Assembly: GCA_023404675.1 (NCBI GenBank)
Contig: JAEYAW010000030.1
Coordinates: 124,001-188,000 of the forward strand
Direction: 5' to 3'
Source of the DNA: Pseudomonadota bacterium
Lineage (GTDB): Bacteria > Pseudomonadota > Alphaproteobacteria > Rhizobiales > Xanthobacteraceae
Length of the DNA: 64,000 bases
The translations under genes were made by a program, and so were the position numbers. Positions within the stretch are counted from its first letter, which is position 1, and each line of letters begins with the position of its first letter. The notes under the pieces were generated by a model, which saw nothing but the letters and a program-made list of their open reading frames with translations, did not search any database and had not been told where the DNA came from. Below are positions 31,329 to 40,537 of the stretch, piece after piece.

Positions 31329-31376
31329 GGTTTTGTAAACCGAAGGTCGGGAGTTCGATCCTCTCCGCCGGCACCA
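31329..31376 (+). other. attR: displaced 3' half of a tRNA-Thr(TGT) gene
   Basis: Anticodon arm GGTTTTGTAAACC (31329-31341, anticodon TGT), variable region, T arm GGGAG-TTCGATC-CTCTC, acceptor CGCCGGC, A and CCA (to 31376) are complete. No D arm or 5' acceptor strand is present upstream, so it is a partial gene. Site-specific integration in the anticodon loop leaves exactly this; the intact tRNA is expected at the left end, outside the window. Confidence 0.85.
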
Positions 31377-32108
31377 CGACGAACCGATGGCGATCAGCAC
31401 ACCTGTTTTTCGCTTTCGATGCCTCGGCAGGATTGGGATGACCGATGATGCCGCCGGTTGCAGCGGAAAGCCGGGGTCGGCTTGCTCCCCGGCCGCGTCA
31501 GGCCGGATCATTCCATCCCTTCGGCACTAATCAGACCAACGCTCCGGTCTGAGCCGCCGAGAAGCGGCCAATCCCTTATCACGACAGATCGAGACCGGAC
31601 ATCGGCGCGTTGAAAGCCGCCGCTGGAAACGACGCGCTGACTTGCGGCGACGGACACCCACACGCCGCGACCAGCACACCATCAAAAGATCGACCAACGT
31701 GCCCCCACCGCCGCTCTTGCGCGGCGCAACGATCATGCAACGCGCGGGACTCCGGTGATCGCAAGACAACATCACAGGACATATCTTACAAATCGCGATC
31801 TTATTACAAATCGCGATCTTACAAAAAGTCTCCTTATAAAATCAGAAAATTAGAAACACGCCCGAACAAGATCCAATCATCTTACAAACATCAGCTTGCC
31901 TCCGACCGAACAGAAATAAACAACGAAAAGACCAATGATCTTTTTTAGAAAATTTTTCCAACAGTCTTAAATTAAGCGGCCACAACATGCCACCAACCAC
32001 CAAATGCAGAGAAAAATATGTTCCTGTTTGTTATTCCGTACCATAAAATTATTAAACAAAGAAATTGTTATAAAATTTACCCCATGCTGAAAATGGAAGG
32101 CAGGCGTT
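31377..32108. other. Intergenic, AT-rich stretch before the RCC1 protein
   Basis: No convincing gene. Open frames here have no ribosome site and poor coding bias. From about 31,780 the DNA becomes very A+T-rich. It contains the tandem 18-bp repeat at 31786-31821 and a possible -10 TATAAA (32069-32074) about 35 bp before the 32109 start. The change of composition suggests a recombination or transfer boundary. Confidence 0.6.
31786..31821 (+). repeat. Two exact 18-bp tandem copies of TTACAAATCGCGATCTTA
   Basis: 31786-31803 and 31804-31821, identical and adjacent; each contains the symmetrical core AAATCGCGATCT-like. A degenerate third copy begins after them. Could be regulatory or a slippage remnant. 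Confidence 0.85.
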
Positions 32109-35100
32109 ATGCAGAGAATCCGGATTCCTCTCGCATCAAAACACCAGGCACCCTCAAAAAATGCAAGAAAATCGCCAAGATCTCTGACTTTCGCCGGATT
32201 TTTAATCTTATTGTCTTCATCGCTCGCCATGGCGCAGAGCACGTCCGTCACAAGCGTGATTTCATCTCTCGAACCATCGACCTACGGTGACGCCGTCACG
32301 TTCACCGCAAAAATCTCATCGATGGGAGCTGCTGCTCCATCCGGTAACGTTAACTTCGCAAGCGATATTGCTGGTCCCCTCGGGGCCGCAACGCTTTCCG
32401 GTTCCGGCGGAACTGTCACGCAGCTGACAAACGGATATGGACACACCTGCGCTCTGCTGGCTTCAACCGAAGTCGTATGCTGGGGCGTGAACTTTGCCGG
32501 CCAGCTCGGTATCGGCGTCATCGGGCAAGACCAACATCTGCCCAGCGCGGTTCGCAACATCGACAACACCGGAAATCTCACCGGAGTCGCCGCGCTTTCG
32601 TCGACCCAATATACCACCTGCGCTCTCATGATCGATGGGTCGGTGGTGTGTTGGGGGAATAATCTCAGCGGCGAGGTCGGCGATGGCGCATTCGACCAAC
32701 GCGCCTTGCCCGTCAGGGTACGCAACACCGACGGCACCGGATATCTGACCGGCGTCTCGGCCATCATCTCGACGATGCAGACGAATTGCGCGCTGCTCTC
32801 CAATGAAGAGATGGTCTGCTGGGGCGCCGGCACCTATGGCGAGCTGGGCAACGGAACATACGGCGCCGGCCTTACTCAAAGCCTCCCCGCGCCGGTTCGA
32901 AATTCAACGAACACCGCGAACATCTCCGGCGTACAGGCGATCGGCGCCGGCGGCTTTCACGTGTGCGCGCTGCTGTCGGGAGGCTCGATGTCGTGCTGGG
33001 GCTACAATGCCTTTGGCCAGATCGGAAATGCGGAGTCCGGCTCGACGACGCCGATACCTCTTCCTGTTTCGGTTCGCAATACCGATGACACCGCTGATCT
33101 GACGGGCGTGGCTGCCGTCCGGGGCGGCGCATACCACACCTGCGCATTGCTTCCAGACAGCACGGCGCTTTGCTGGGGATTGAATGCCAACGGCCAGCTC
33201 GGCACCGCTGCAACTCCCATACCCGCCAACTCGCTGCCAGCCTTTGTGCTCGACTCGTCGGGGACAGGAAATCTGACTGGCATAAGAACGCTCTCCGCAG
33301 GATACAGTCACACCTGCGCCGTCCTGACGTCGGGAGCCGCTCTCTGCTGGGGCGGCAACAGCAACGGCCAGCTCGGAGATGGCACGGCGGCGTCGAGCCC
33401 CCTGCCCGTGGCTGTGCGCAACTCGGACAATACCGCGGATCTCGCCGGCGCGGAGGCCATTGCGATCCGCTATAATCATAGCTGCGCGCTCGCTGCCGAT
33501 CAGACGGCGACATGCTGGGGTTCTAACGACTTCGGTCAGCTTGGAACCGGAGATACTATCGACCGCAACACGGCGACGCCGGTGAACGGCCTGCTGTTCG
33601 CGACCGCGACCGTGACCACGACGACAACCCAGCTCGCCGCGGGACCTCACACCATCACCGCCAGCTTTGAGGGTGACGTCAATCATCTTCCAAGTTCCGG
33701 CACCTTCGCACAGACGGTCCTCGCAGCGCCGACGGCGTCCGTCATCGCGATGTCGACCGCCTCGTCGCGCTACGGCCTGCCGGTCACGGTCACGGTGACC
33801 GTCACGAGCAACAATGTCGCGGCAGGCCTTCCGGTCGGCCAGGTGTATCTTCTGGATGGCGCGGACACGATCGGACCGATTGACGTGAACGCGTCCGGTG
33901 AAGCCAGCTTCACAAGCACGGAGTTCGCTGTCGGCACCCACAATATCGTAGCGATATTTCTTCCATCATCTACCAATTTCGCCAGCAGCTTTCCGCTGAC
34001 GACCGGCGACGTCACCATCTCCAAGGCCGTTACCGCAGTCAGCCTGGCTCCGGTCGCCTCGCCTGTGCTGGCTGGCCAGAGCGTGACACTGACAGCGCAA
34101 ATCGTGGTGACAGACGGCGCAGGAACACCCGCGGGGGCCATCAACTTCTTTGACGGCGCCACTCCGATCGCGACCGCCACGCCAGACAGTTCCGGCCAGG
34201 CCAGCACCAGCCTCACCTTCCCGGCCGGCCCCCACGGCATCACGGCCGTCTATAACGAGGATGCCACCTTCCTCGGCTCGTCCTCCGCTTCCGTGTCGTT
34301 TGCTGTCTTGCAGGCCACGACAACACTCCTGACCGTCTCGCCCGGGCCGTTGATCGATCTTGGTCAGCCGCTGATCCTCGTCGTCAGCGTCACCAGTCCC
34401 TCCGGCACTCCGGACGGGACAGTCACCTTCTTCCGCGAGGACGTCGTGATCGGAACGAGTGCGCTCGGTGGCGGTACGGCGACCTTGACGACGAATGCAC
34501 TGAGCGCGGGCGCTCACAGCCTTTCAGCCCGCTACGAAGGAACGGCGGATTATATCGGCTCGGTGTCGACGCCGGTTCAGCAGACGATCCGGCTGGCCTG
34601 CACCGACGCCTTCGCGCTGGCTCCGCTGCTGTCCGAACGGACCGGTACCGTATTCGGCGACAGCGCGTCGGCGACGACCGAAGGCGGCGAACCTGCTCCC
34701 GCCGGAGAGCCCGCAAGCCACTCGGTCTGGTGCGCCTGGACTCCGTCCACGAGCGGCCCCGTCGTCTTCGACACCACAGGCTCGGCCTTCGACACGGTTC
34801 TGGGGGTGTACACCGGGACCAGCTTTCAGGTCCTGACGCCGGTCGCCGAGAACAAAGATCTCTCGGGATCGATCAGGCACAGCAGGGTGCGCTTCGATGC
34901 CGTGGCCGGCACGACCTACCGGATCATGATCGACGGCACCGCCGGCGCGGCGGGCTCTTATCTCCTGAACTGGTCGCAGGAGCCGACGGCCCCGACGCTG
35001 GTCTCGTCAACCCTTCCGACATCGCGATCGGTGGTCACCGGAACGATGGCAACCGCGTTTGCGACCCTCATCAACGCCGGTTCAGAGGCTGCAAGCCAGT

Positions 35101-35786
35101 GCACTATCAGCCTGCCCCCGGGCTTTCCCGGCCTCTTTATCTTCCAAACCACGGACGCCGCCACCAATCTGCCGGTCGGAAGCCTGAACGTTCCGGCAGA
35201 CATCCCGGCCGGCGGAAGCCAGCCCTTCGTGTTCGGCGTCACGCCAACCATCGATCTGGCAGCCGCTGAAATTCCGCTTGTCTTTACCTGCGCCAATGCG
35301 GGGCCGACGCGGGTCATATCGGGGCTCAACACCCTCATTCTGTCGGCAGAGCCCGCGCCAGCCGCCGACATCATCGCAATCTCCACGACACTCTCGCAGG
35401 ACGGCATTGTGCGCGTGCCGCCTGCGGGAACGCAGATGTTCGTGGGAGCCGCCATCAACATCGGTCCGGGCGTGTCCCTCTCCGCGGAAATCGACGACAA
35501 CGGCGCGGATCTTCCGTTGACCGCAACGCTTTGCCAAAGCGATCCGGCCACCGCCTTGTGCCTCGGCGGCACGACGCCGACTGCGAAGACGCCAATCACG
35601 ATCGGGGCCAACCAGATCGTGACGCTGACGGCCTTCGTCTCGGCGGGTGCCGAAACGGTCCCGTTTGATCCCGCCGCCAGTCGCCTCAACCTGCGCTTCA
35701 TCACGCCGGACGGAATCGTCCGGGGCGGCTCGTCCGTCGCCGTGATGACCACAGGCGGAGCCGACCTTCGTGCGAGCGCCGAATAA
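32109..35786 (+). CDS. Large secreted RCC1-propeller / Ig-like repeat protein (1225 aa)
   Basis: The ATG at 32109 follows GGAAGG-AGG. Signal peptide to about residue 43 (FAGFLILLSSSLAMA). An Ig-like (Big_3 type) strand set starts at about 45 and stops near residue 105; seven RCC1 repeats follow (residues about 108-497), each with C-A-L ... C-W-G and G-Q-L-G. The same Ig-like domain then resumes (about 498-545), and three further Ig-like domains reach about 830. A PPC-like domain (ASHSVWCAWTPSTSG) and a C-terminal Ig/fibre part finish it. Probably cell-surface or exported; adhesion or interaction is likely. The paired Cys may form disulphides. Confidence 0.85.
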   Translation: MQRIRIPLASKHQAPSKNARKSPRSLTFAGFLILLSSSLAMAQSTSVTSVISSLEPSTYGDAVTFTAKISSMGAAAPSGNVNFASDIAGPLGAATLSGSGGTVTQLTNGYGHTCALLASTEVVCWGVNFAGQLGIGVIGQDQHLPSAVRNIDNTGNLTGVAALSSTQYTTCALMIDGSVVCWGNNLSGEVGDGAFDQRALPVRVRNTDGTGYLTGVSAIISTMQTNCALLSNEEMVCWGAGTYGELGNGTYGAGLTQSLPAPVRNSTNTANISGVQAIGAGGFHVCALLSGGSMSCWGYNAFGQIGNAESGSTTPIPLPVSVRNTDDTADLTGVAAVRGGAYHTCALLPDSTALCWGLNANGQLGTAATPIPANSLPAFVLDSSGTGNLTGIRTLSAGYSHTCAVLTSGAALCWGGNSNGQLGDGTAASSPLPVAVRNSDNTADLAGAEAIAIRYNHSCALAADQTATCWGSNDFGQLGTGDTIDRNTATPVNGLLFATATVTTTTTQLAAGPHTITASFEGDVNHLPSSGTFAQTVLAAPTASVIAMSTASSRYGLPVTVTVTVTSNNVAAGLPVGQVYLLDGADTIGPIDVNASGEASFTSTEFAVGTHNIVAIFLPSSTNFASSFPLTTGDVTISKAVTAVSLAPVASPVLAGQSVTLTAQIVVTDGAGTPAGAINFFDGATPIATATPDSSGQASTSLTFPAGPHGITAVYNEDATFLGSSSASVSFAVLQATTTLLTVSPGPLIDLGQPLILVVSVTSPSGTPDGTVTFFREDVVIGTSALGGGTATLTTNALSAGAHSLSARYEGTADYIGSVSTPVQQTIRLACTDAFALAPLLSERTGTVFGDSASATTEGGEPAPAGEPASHSVWCAWTPSTSGPVVFDTTGSAFDTVLGVYTGTSFQVLTPVAENKDLSGSIRHSRVRFDAVAGTTYRIMIDGTAGAAGSYLLNWSQEPTAPTLVSSTLPTSRSVVTGTMATAFATLINAGSEAASQCTISLPPGFPGLFIFQTTDAATNLPVGSLNVPADIPAGGSQPFVFGVTPTIDLAAAEIPLVFTCANAGPTRVISGLNTLILSAEPAPAADIIAISTTLSQDGIVRVPPAGTQMFVGAAINIGPGVSLSAEIDDNGADLPLTATLCQSDPATALCLGGTTPTAKTPITIGANQIVTLTAFVSAGAETVPFDPAASRLNLRFITPDGIVRGGSSVAVMTTGGADLRASAE

Positions 35787-35806
35787 GGATGATACGTCCT
35801 GTCTGA

Positions 35807-35845
35807 ACGTCTGCCCCGGTCCGGCTTTCGGGCCGGGGCAGACGT
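35807..35845. terminator. Long G+C hairpin after the RCC1 gene
   Basis: ACGTCTGCCCCGG pairs with CCGGGGCAGACGT around a CGGCTTTCGG centre; a strong hairpin just past the stop. No U run, so termination is likely but not certain. Confidence 0.6.
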
Positions 35846-35975
35846 CGGCCGGTTCTTGCGCGATCGCCAGCCATCGGCGGTCTTGCGCCGTCGCCCCGGC
35901 CATCTCGTGGCGACATGCGTGACTGCGGGCGGAATACATTTCGCTTCGGTGCGAAATGCGATAGACAACCCCGCC

Positions 35976-36755
35976 ATGTCCCAGGTTCGCAAACTCGACC
36001 GCATCGCTTTCGTGGCCAGCACCAGCGCGGAAGCGCAGGCGGCGCTGCTTGCGCTCACCAGTGCCTATGGCAATTGCGACCCCAACACCGCGGACGTCAT
36101 CGTGGCGCTCGGCGGCGACGGCCTCATGCTGCAGACGCTGCACCGCTATATGCGGTCCGACAAGCCGATCTATGGCATGCATCGCGGCACCGTCGGATTC
36201 CTGATGAACGAGTTCAGCCTGCACGGCCTGCCCGAGCGACTGGCGGCCGCGCAGGTGACCGTGATCAATCCCCTCCTGATGCGCGCGACCGATATCCACG
36301 ACGCGGTGCATATCCATCACGCCATCAACGAGGTGCATCTGTTCCGCCAGACCCATCAGGCGGCGCGCCTGCGCATTCTGGTGGATGAGCGCGAACGAAT
36401 GCCGGAGCTTGTTGCCGACGGCGTCATGGTGGCGTCACCTGCGGGTTCGACAGCCTATAACCTGTCGGCCCAGGGACCGATCCTGCCGATCAATGCCCCT
36501 CTTCTGGCTCTCACCCCGATCAGCGCGTTCCGCCCCCGCCGCTGGCGCGGCGCGCTGCTGCCAAGCACGGCATTCGTCGTGATCGAGGTGCTGGAAGGCG
36601 ATAAACGTCCCGTCGCCGCCGTTGCCGACCACGAGGAAGCGCGCGACGTGACGCGCGTGGAAGTGCTGTCCGACAGAACGATTTCGATCCGCATGCTGTT
36701 CGATCCCGGCCACAGCCTTGAGGAGCGTATCCTCAGCGAACAGTTCGGCGCCTGA
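35976..36755 (+). CDS. nadK: NAD kinase
   Basis: 259 residues from ATG 35976 (the extra upstream codons are not supported). G-G-D-G at residues 46-49 (VALGGDGLML), the ATP-cone region GTVGFL, and later NDE-like INEVHLF and SPAGSTAY (TAYN/SGS pattern) are the NAD-kinase motifs. It phosphorylates NAD to NADP using ATP. No strong ribosome site is seen; the start may be leaderless. Confidence 0.9.
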   Translation: MSQVRKLDRIAFVASTSAEAQAALLALTSAYGNCDPNTADVIVALGGDGLMLQTLHRYMRSDKPIYGMHRGTVGFLMNEFSLHGLPERLAAAQVTVINPLLMRATDIHDAVHIHHAINEVHLFRQTHQAARLRILVDERERMPELVADGVMVASPAGSTAYNLSAQGPILPINAPLLALTPISAFRPRRWRGALLPSTAFVVIEVLEGDKRPVAAVADHEEARDVTRVEVLSDRTISIRMLFDPGHSLEERILSEQFGA

Positions 36756-36882
36756 AAGCACGCGCCAGCCGAATTACGCAGCCCACTTTAAGTTCCGCGC
36801 CGGCAGCAGGGGCAACCTTTCGTTAATTGCGCCGCCCTAAAGTTAACCGCGCGTATATTGGGGAAGCTGCGGGCTCGTTCCG

Positions 36883-37428
36883 ATGTTTCAGATCGACTTC
36901 AACAAACTCCGTTTCCTCGTTTGCGATGACAATGCGCACATGCGGCGAATCCTTCGGACGCTGCTGCATTCTTTCGGCGCGCGCGAGGTGTACGAGGCCG
37001 AGGACGGCGCATCGGCGCTGGAGATGTACAGCCGCCACGTCCCCGATATCGTGATCACCGACTGGGCCATGCCGATCTTCGACGGCATCGAGCTGACCCA
37101 GATCATCCGTCAGCCCGAAGCGATGGGAAGCCCTTACGTGCCGATCATCATGCTTACGGGACATTCCGAAAAGCGCCGCGTCACGATGGCGCGCGATGCC
37201 GGCGTGACCGAATTTCTGGCCAAGCCGATCGCGGCCAACAGCCTCTACCAGCGAATCCTGAACGTGATCGCCAATCCTCGTCCGTTCATCAAGACCAAGA
37301 CCTATTTCGGGCCGGATCGCCGCCGCAGCGGGAATGCTGCCTATATCGGCCCTGAGCGCCGCAATGGCGGGCACGCCGAGATCGTGCCGCAGCCCGCACT
37401 GCTCGACAAGATCCGCGCGCCGTCCTGA
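36883..37428 (+). CDS. CheY-like response regulator
   Basis: 181 residues. D15-D16 (FLVCDDNAH), phospho-acceptor D60 (IVITDWAMP), T92 (LTGHSE) and K114 (LAKPI). A 60-residue C-terminal tail carries two G-P-D/E-R-R motifs. The adjacent Hpt gene points to a phosphorelay. Single-domain regulators with this tail are common in the group; a role in cell-cycle or motility control is plausible. Confidence 0.85.
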   Translation: MFQIDFNKLRFLVCDDNAHMRRILRTLLHSFGAREVYEAEDGASALEMYSRHVPDIVITDWAMPIFDGIELTQIIRQPEAMGSPYVPIIMLTGHSEKRRVTMARDAGVTEFLAKPIAANSLYQRILNVIANPRPFIKTKTYFGPDRRRSGNAAYIGPERRNGGHAEIVPQPALLDKIRAPS

Positions 37429-37438
37429 GGAGCCACGA

Positions 37439-38017
37439 ATGACCCGCCGCACGCCTGCGAACATCAAGGTCGAGACGTTCGACACACATTTCGTCATCAC
37501 GCCGCCGAACGAACTCCGGCATGTGCTCCGCCCGCTCGCGGCCGGCCAGGTCGACGATCCCGTCGTCCGCGCGGAAAAAGCGCTTGCAGGCCTTGCCAGC
37601 GAGTTTCGCGGCTGGATGAAGAAGGAAAGCGCGCGACTTACCTCCGCCCTCGCCGCCATCGACCAGCACGGCTTGGACAAGAAGCGGCGCGAGGAGCTGT
37701 TTCTCGCCGCCCATGACATCAAGGGCGACGCGGCGACCTTTGGATATCCCAAGGCTGCCGAGGTCGCCGACAGCCTCTGCCGGCTGATCGAGCATTCTCC
37801 CGACCTCGCCGCAGTGCCGAGCGACATGATCGCGCATCACGTCAACACCATTGCGGCCATCATTCGCGAACGGCCGAATGCACGCAAGCGCCAGACCGCC
37901 GAAGCGTTGTCCCGCGAACTGCGCGGACTTGCCGACGAGTTCCTCACGACCGCCAACAAGGATCGCCCCGAGCATCTCGAAGCCGTGCTCGCTCCAAGCA
38001 TCGTGCCACACGACTGA
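37439..38017 (+). CDS. Histidine phosphotransfer (Hpt) protein
   Basis: 192 residues. The ATG at 37439 has GAGGAG upstream and lies 10 nt after the regulator's stop. The phosphorylated His is H92 in LAAHDIKGDAATFGYPKAAE, the Hpt signature. It probably shuttles phosphate to the CheY-like protein upstream. Helical N- and C-terminal regions flank the Hpt helix bundle. Confidence 0.85.
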   Translation: MTRRTPANIKVETFDTHFVITPPNELRHVLRPLAAGQVDDPVVRAEKALAGLASEFRGWMKKESARLTSALAAIDQHGLDKKRREELFLAAHDIKGDAATFGYPKAAEVADSLCRLIEHSPDLAAVPSDMIAHHVNTIAAIIRERPNARKRQTAEALSRELRGLADEFLTTANKDRPEHLEAVLAPSIVPHD

Positions 38018-38049
38018 TCCGAATTTATCGACCGCGAGCATTGCAAAAT

Positions 38050-38088
38050 AAAAAGAGGCCGTCTGCAGAGATGGCCTCTTTTTATTTG
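38050..38088. terminator. Bidirectional terminator
   Basis: AAAAAGAGGCC ... GGCCTCTTTTT with a 12-nt loop; an A run on one side and a U run on the other. It ends the CheY-Hpt operon and the facing DUF2336 gene. Confidence 0.9.
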
Positions 38089-38113
38089 CACGGGCAGGCG
38101 GCGGATGTCGGAC

Positions 38114-39289
38114 TCAGGCAGCGAGCAAGTCGGTCGCGGCGAACTGAACGCTGTCCTCGAACGCGAGTTCGTCACAGAACAGACGCGCCTCTTCGCGGGC
38201 CGCTTCCGTTGCGAACCGCCGGAGCAGAATCAGCAGAGGTCCGCTTTCAAATGCCGCCTCGAACTCGCACCGGGTCAGCACGCGCTCGACCACGCGGCGT
38301 CGCAGCCGCGCAGCGTCGCCGACATTGCCGACGAAGCCGAATTCATGATTGGCATTCAGCGCGGCGCGGAATGCGGGAATCGTCGAGGACGGCAGACCGG
38401 CTGCGACAAACAGCGCATCAAGCCCCCTGCCCGTGCGATCCGAAACAATCCCGGCCACGCGCTCGCTGGACAATCCCGACAGATTGGCGAGAGCCGCCTC
38501 GAACAACGCGACGTTGCCCGACAGAAGCGCACGCAGGATCAGGCCCGCACTGAGCTGCCCGGCCTGACGAAGGTGCTCAACGAGATCCGCGAGTTGACGG
38601 CCCGCATCCGCCGCGATCGTCATGGTCGCCCGCTCGCCCGTCTCGCGGGCGATGGTGACGGCGCGCTCCTGACAGATCCAGCCGCGCGACGTCACGAAAT
38701 CCAGCAGCGTTTCCGATACCTTGGCCACGAGTTTCAAACGAGTGGTTGAGGAAAGATCGTCTCGCCCAAGCAGGACCTCGCGAACCGGCGCGATGTGCCC
38801 GTGACGTTCCGCGACGCGCTCGATCGAGAACGGCAAGACGGCTGCTTCAGGATTTTCCAGAAGTTCGAGGACCGCTGCCGGGCAACCCACCTCGGCGATT
38901 GCCGCAGCCACGGGCGATGGCAGATCGAAGCGGCGCGCCACCGCGCACTGCACATCCGCGCCCCCCTGCGCCACGATGTCCACGAGATCGGCGTCAAGCA
39001 ACAGCGGCGAGCATTCAAGGATCGGCAGCGCGACCGAGGGCTGATCACAGGCCAGCGCGCGGACGATGGCGGGCGGCGCATCCGCGCTCCACGCGAATGT
39101 CTCGGCCATCGCCTGCCGCACCAGAGGCGACGGATCGTCCAGCAACATCAGCAGCGCACCCTCGGCTGCCGCGATGTCATCTTCATTGAGGTTGGATACC
39201 AGCCAGGCCCGGGCCAATGCCCGCGTCGCTTCTGCTCGCTCGCCTGCGGGAGCGGTGCGGACCCAGCCGATGAAATGCCGAACGATCAT
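38114..39289 (-). CDS. DUF2336 domain protein (391 aa)
   Basis: The ATG at 39287-39289 begins MIVRHFIGWVRTAPAGERAE. The protein is all-helical with HEAT-like repeats (LLMLLDDPSPLVRQAMAETF) and a long helical C-terminal part. It matches the alphaproteobacterial DUF2336 family, often encoded near motility or cell-cycle genes. The function is unknown. A TTAA-N7-TTCAC near-match to a CtrA site lies at about 39363. Confidence 0.8.
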   Translation of the reverse strand: MIVRHFIGWVRTAPAGERAEATRALARAWLVSNLNEDDIAAAEGALLMLLDDPSPLVRQAMAETFAWSADAPPAIVRALACDQPSVALPILECSPLLLDADLVDIVAQGGADVQCAVARRFDLPSPVAAAIAEVGCPAAVLELLENPEAAVLPFSIERVAERHGHIAPVREVLLGRDDLSSTTRLKLVAKVSETLLDFVTSRGWICQERAVTIARETGERATMTIAADAGRQLADLVEHLRQAGQLSAGLILRALLSGNVALFEAALANLSGLSSERVAGIVSDRTGRGLDALFVAAGLPSSTIPAFRAALNANHEFGFVGNVGDAARLRRRVVERVLTRCEFEAAFESGPLLILLRRFATEAAREEARLFCDELAFEDSVQFAATDLLAA

Positions 39290-39434
39290 GGTATGCCGGC
39301 CTACGCAACGGAATGGACAAACTGGCTCAACTGCCATTGCCAGCATCATGACTCGCGACGCTTAACAAAGCGTTCACCATAAACGTTTGGGATTGTTGCT
39401 GTTTTATTAACGAGCCGGCAACAGCCGAAGCCGC

Positions 39435-40421
39435 CTAGCCCGAATACGCGCCAGTCCTGTCGCTGAACAGATCGAGCGGCCGGCGTTCGCCTCCGGGCGA
39501 CGGCTGCGCGGCCGAGCCCGACGCGGGCGACACAGCCTTGTCGCCCCACAGGTCGCGAACCGTCGAGGACAGCGGTTCGCTGCGCTCCCCAGCCTGAAAC
39601 AGCGAGCGAAACAGCGGCTCGGGAGGTGCCGCGCCGGCACTCGCGACGCTGGTCGTGCGGATGTCCAAGGGCTGGCCCGGCTGGGTCGGCACCTGCGGAA
39701 AGGTCGCGAGATAGGCTGCCGTATCCGCGGTTCGTGCGACCGCTGCCGGCGTTTCGCCTGCCGCCGCCAGCGCCGTGCGGGTCGTAGGCGCATTCACCGC
39801 CCGCGCATAGCGGGAGGTCAGTTCCAGATAGACACCCGCCGCGCTGCGCGGCGCACCGCTGCGGTCGTAGAAGATCGACGTGTTGGCGGCGGCCGCCGCC
39901 GGAAACATCGGCGCGGCGGGAGCCGACGGATTGCGCTCGGCCGTGGAGATCAACTGGCCCGCAGCGCCCGCTCCCATGAAATGAGCGATGTAAAGTTCGC
40001 CCTCCGTGGGCCGCCGCCCGAGCGCGCCGGTCAGGCGGAAGCTGTTGGACTGTGTGAGAACGCCGGCCATTGTCGAGGCGGCTGCAGGATCGTCGCGTAG
40101 CTTGAGAATCTGCTCGCGCGCCGCCGCGTCGCCGACCGCGTAGGCGCCATCCGGAGTTCGGGTGATCGCGTCGGCGTAGCGCCCGAGGCCGAACAGATTG
40201 CCCGCTTCCTTCACGGTGCCGAGCCAGGTCTGTTCGATGAACTGATACAGGCCCCGCGCGGACGATGTGCTCGCAGCCGCCTGAGGATTGAGGTCGGATT
40301 CGATCTTGGCCGCCGCCAGCAGGTACTGAAAGCTCACCCCGCTCGCATCCGCAGCGCGGCGGATCGCGCCGGTCACGTGATCCCGCGATGTCGTGCCGGT
40401 GGCCAGCAGTTCGACTGGCAT
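39435..40421 (-). CDS. Lytic transglycosylase-like protein
   Basis: About 328 residues from the ATG at 40419-40421 (MPVELLATGT); an ATG at 40448 is possible. The SLT domain at residues about 20-180: FQYLLAAAKIESDLNPQA (catalytic Glu in IES), SARGLYQFIEQTWL, and the ELYIAHFMGAGAAG segment. C-terminal half is disordered, Ala/Pro-rich. It probably cuts peptidoglycan, perhaps to insert a flagellum or secretion apparatus. A perfect CtrA-type site is 60 bp upstream (40482-40497). Confidence 0.75.
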   Translation of the reverse strand: MPVELLATGTTSRDHVTGAIRRAADASGVSFQYLLAAAKIESDLNPQAAASTSSARGLYQFIEQTWLGTVKEAGNLFGLGRYADAITRTPDGAYAVGDAAAREQILKLRDDPAAASTMAGVLTQSNSFRLTGALGRRPTEGELYIAHFMGAGAAGQLISTAERNPSAPAAPMFPAAAAANTSIFYDRSGAPRSAAGVYLELTSRYARAVNAPTTRTALAAAGETPAAVARTADTAAYLATFPQVPTQPGQPLDIRTTSVASAGAAPPEPLFRSLFQAGERSEPLSSTVRDLWGDKAVSPASGSAAQPSPGGERRPLDLFSDRTGAYSG

Positions 40422-40481
40422 GTGAGGTGCCCTGCTCCCCTGCCGCATTCTTGCGGCCAGCCGGACCCTGAACAGTTATGG

Positions 40482-40497
40482 TTAATGCAGGGTTAAC
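40482..40497. promoter_or_regulatory. CtrA-type site TTAA-TGCAGGG-TTAAC
   Basis: TTAA-N7-TTAAC, full match to the CtrA consensus, 60-75 bp upstream of the transglycosylase start on the minus strand. Suggests cell-cycle control. Confidence 0.65.
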
Positions 40498-40537
40498 TCA
40501 CGTAAACACGCAGTTAAACGGGCCGCTTGTTCGCCGG

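Noticed and set aside
31310..31376. Complete tRNA-Thr gene
   Set aside because: The D arm and 5' acceptor strand are missing; only the 3' half (attR) is present.
31610..31948. Possible plus-strand gene in the post-attR gap
   Set aside because: Low coding bias, no ribosome site, runs through the repeats.
35082..36356. Long minus-strand frame opposite the RCC1 protein and nadK
   Set aside because: Antisense shadow of two clear genes; no start signals.
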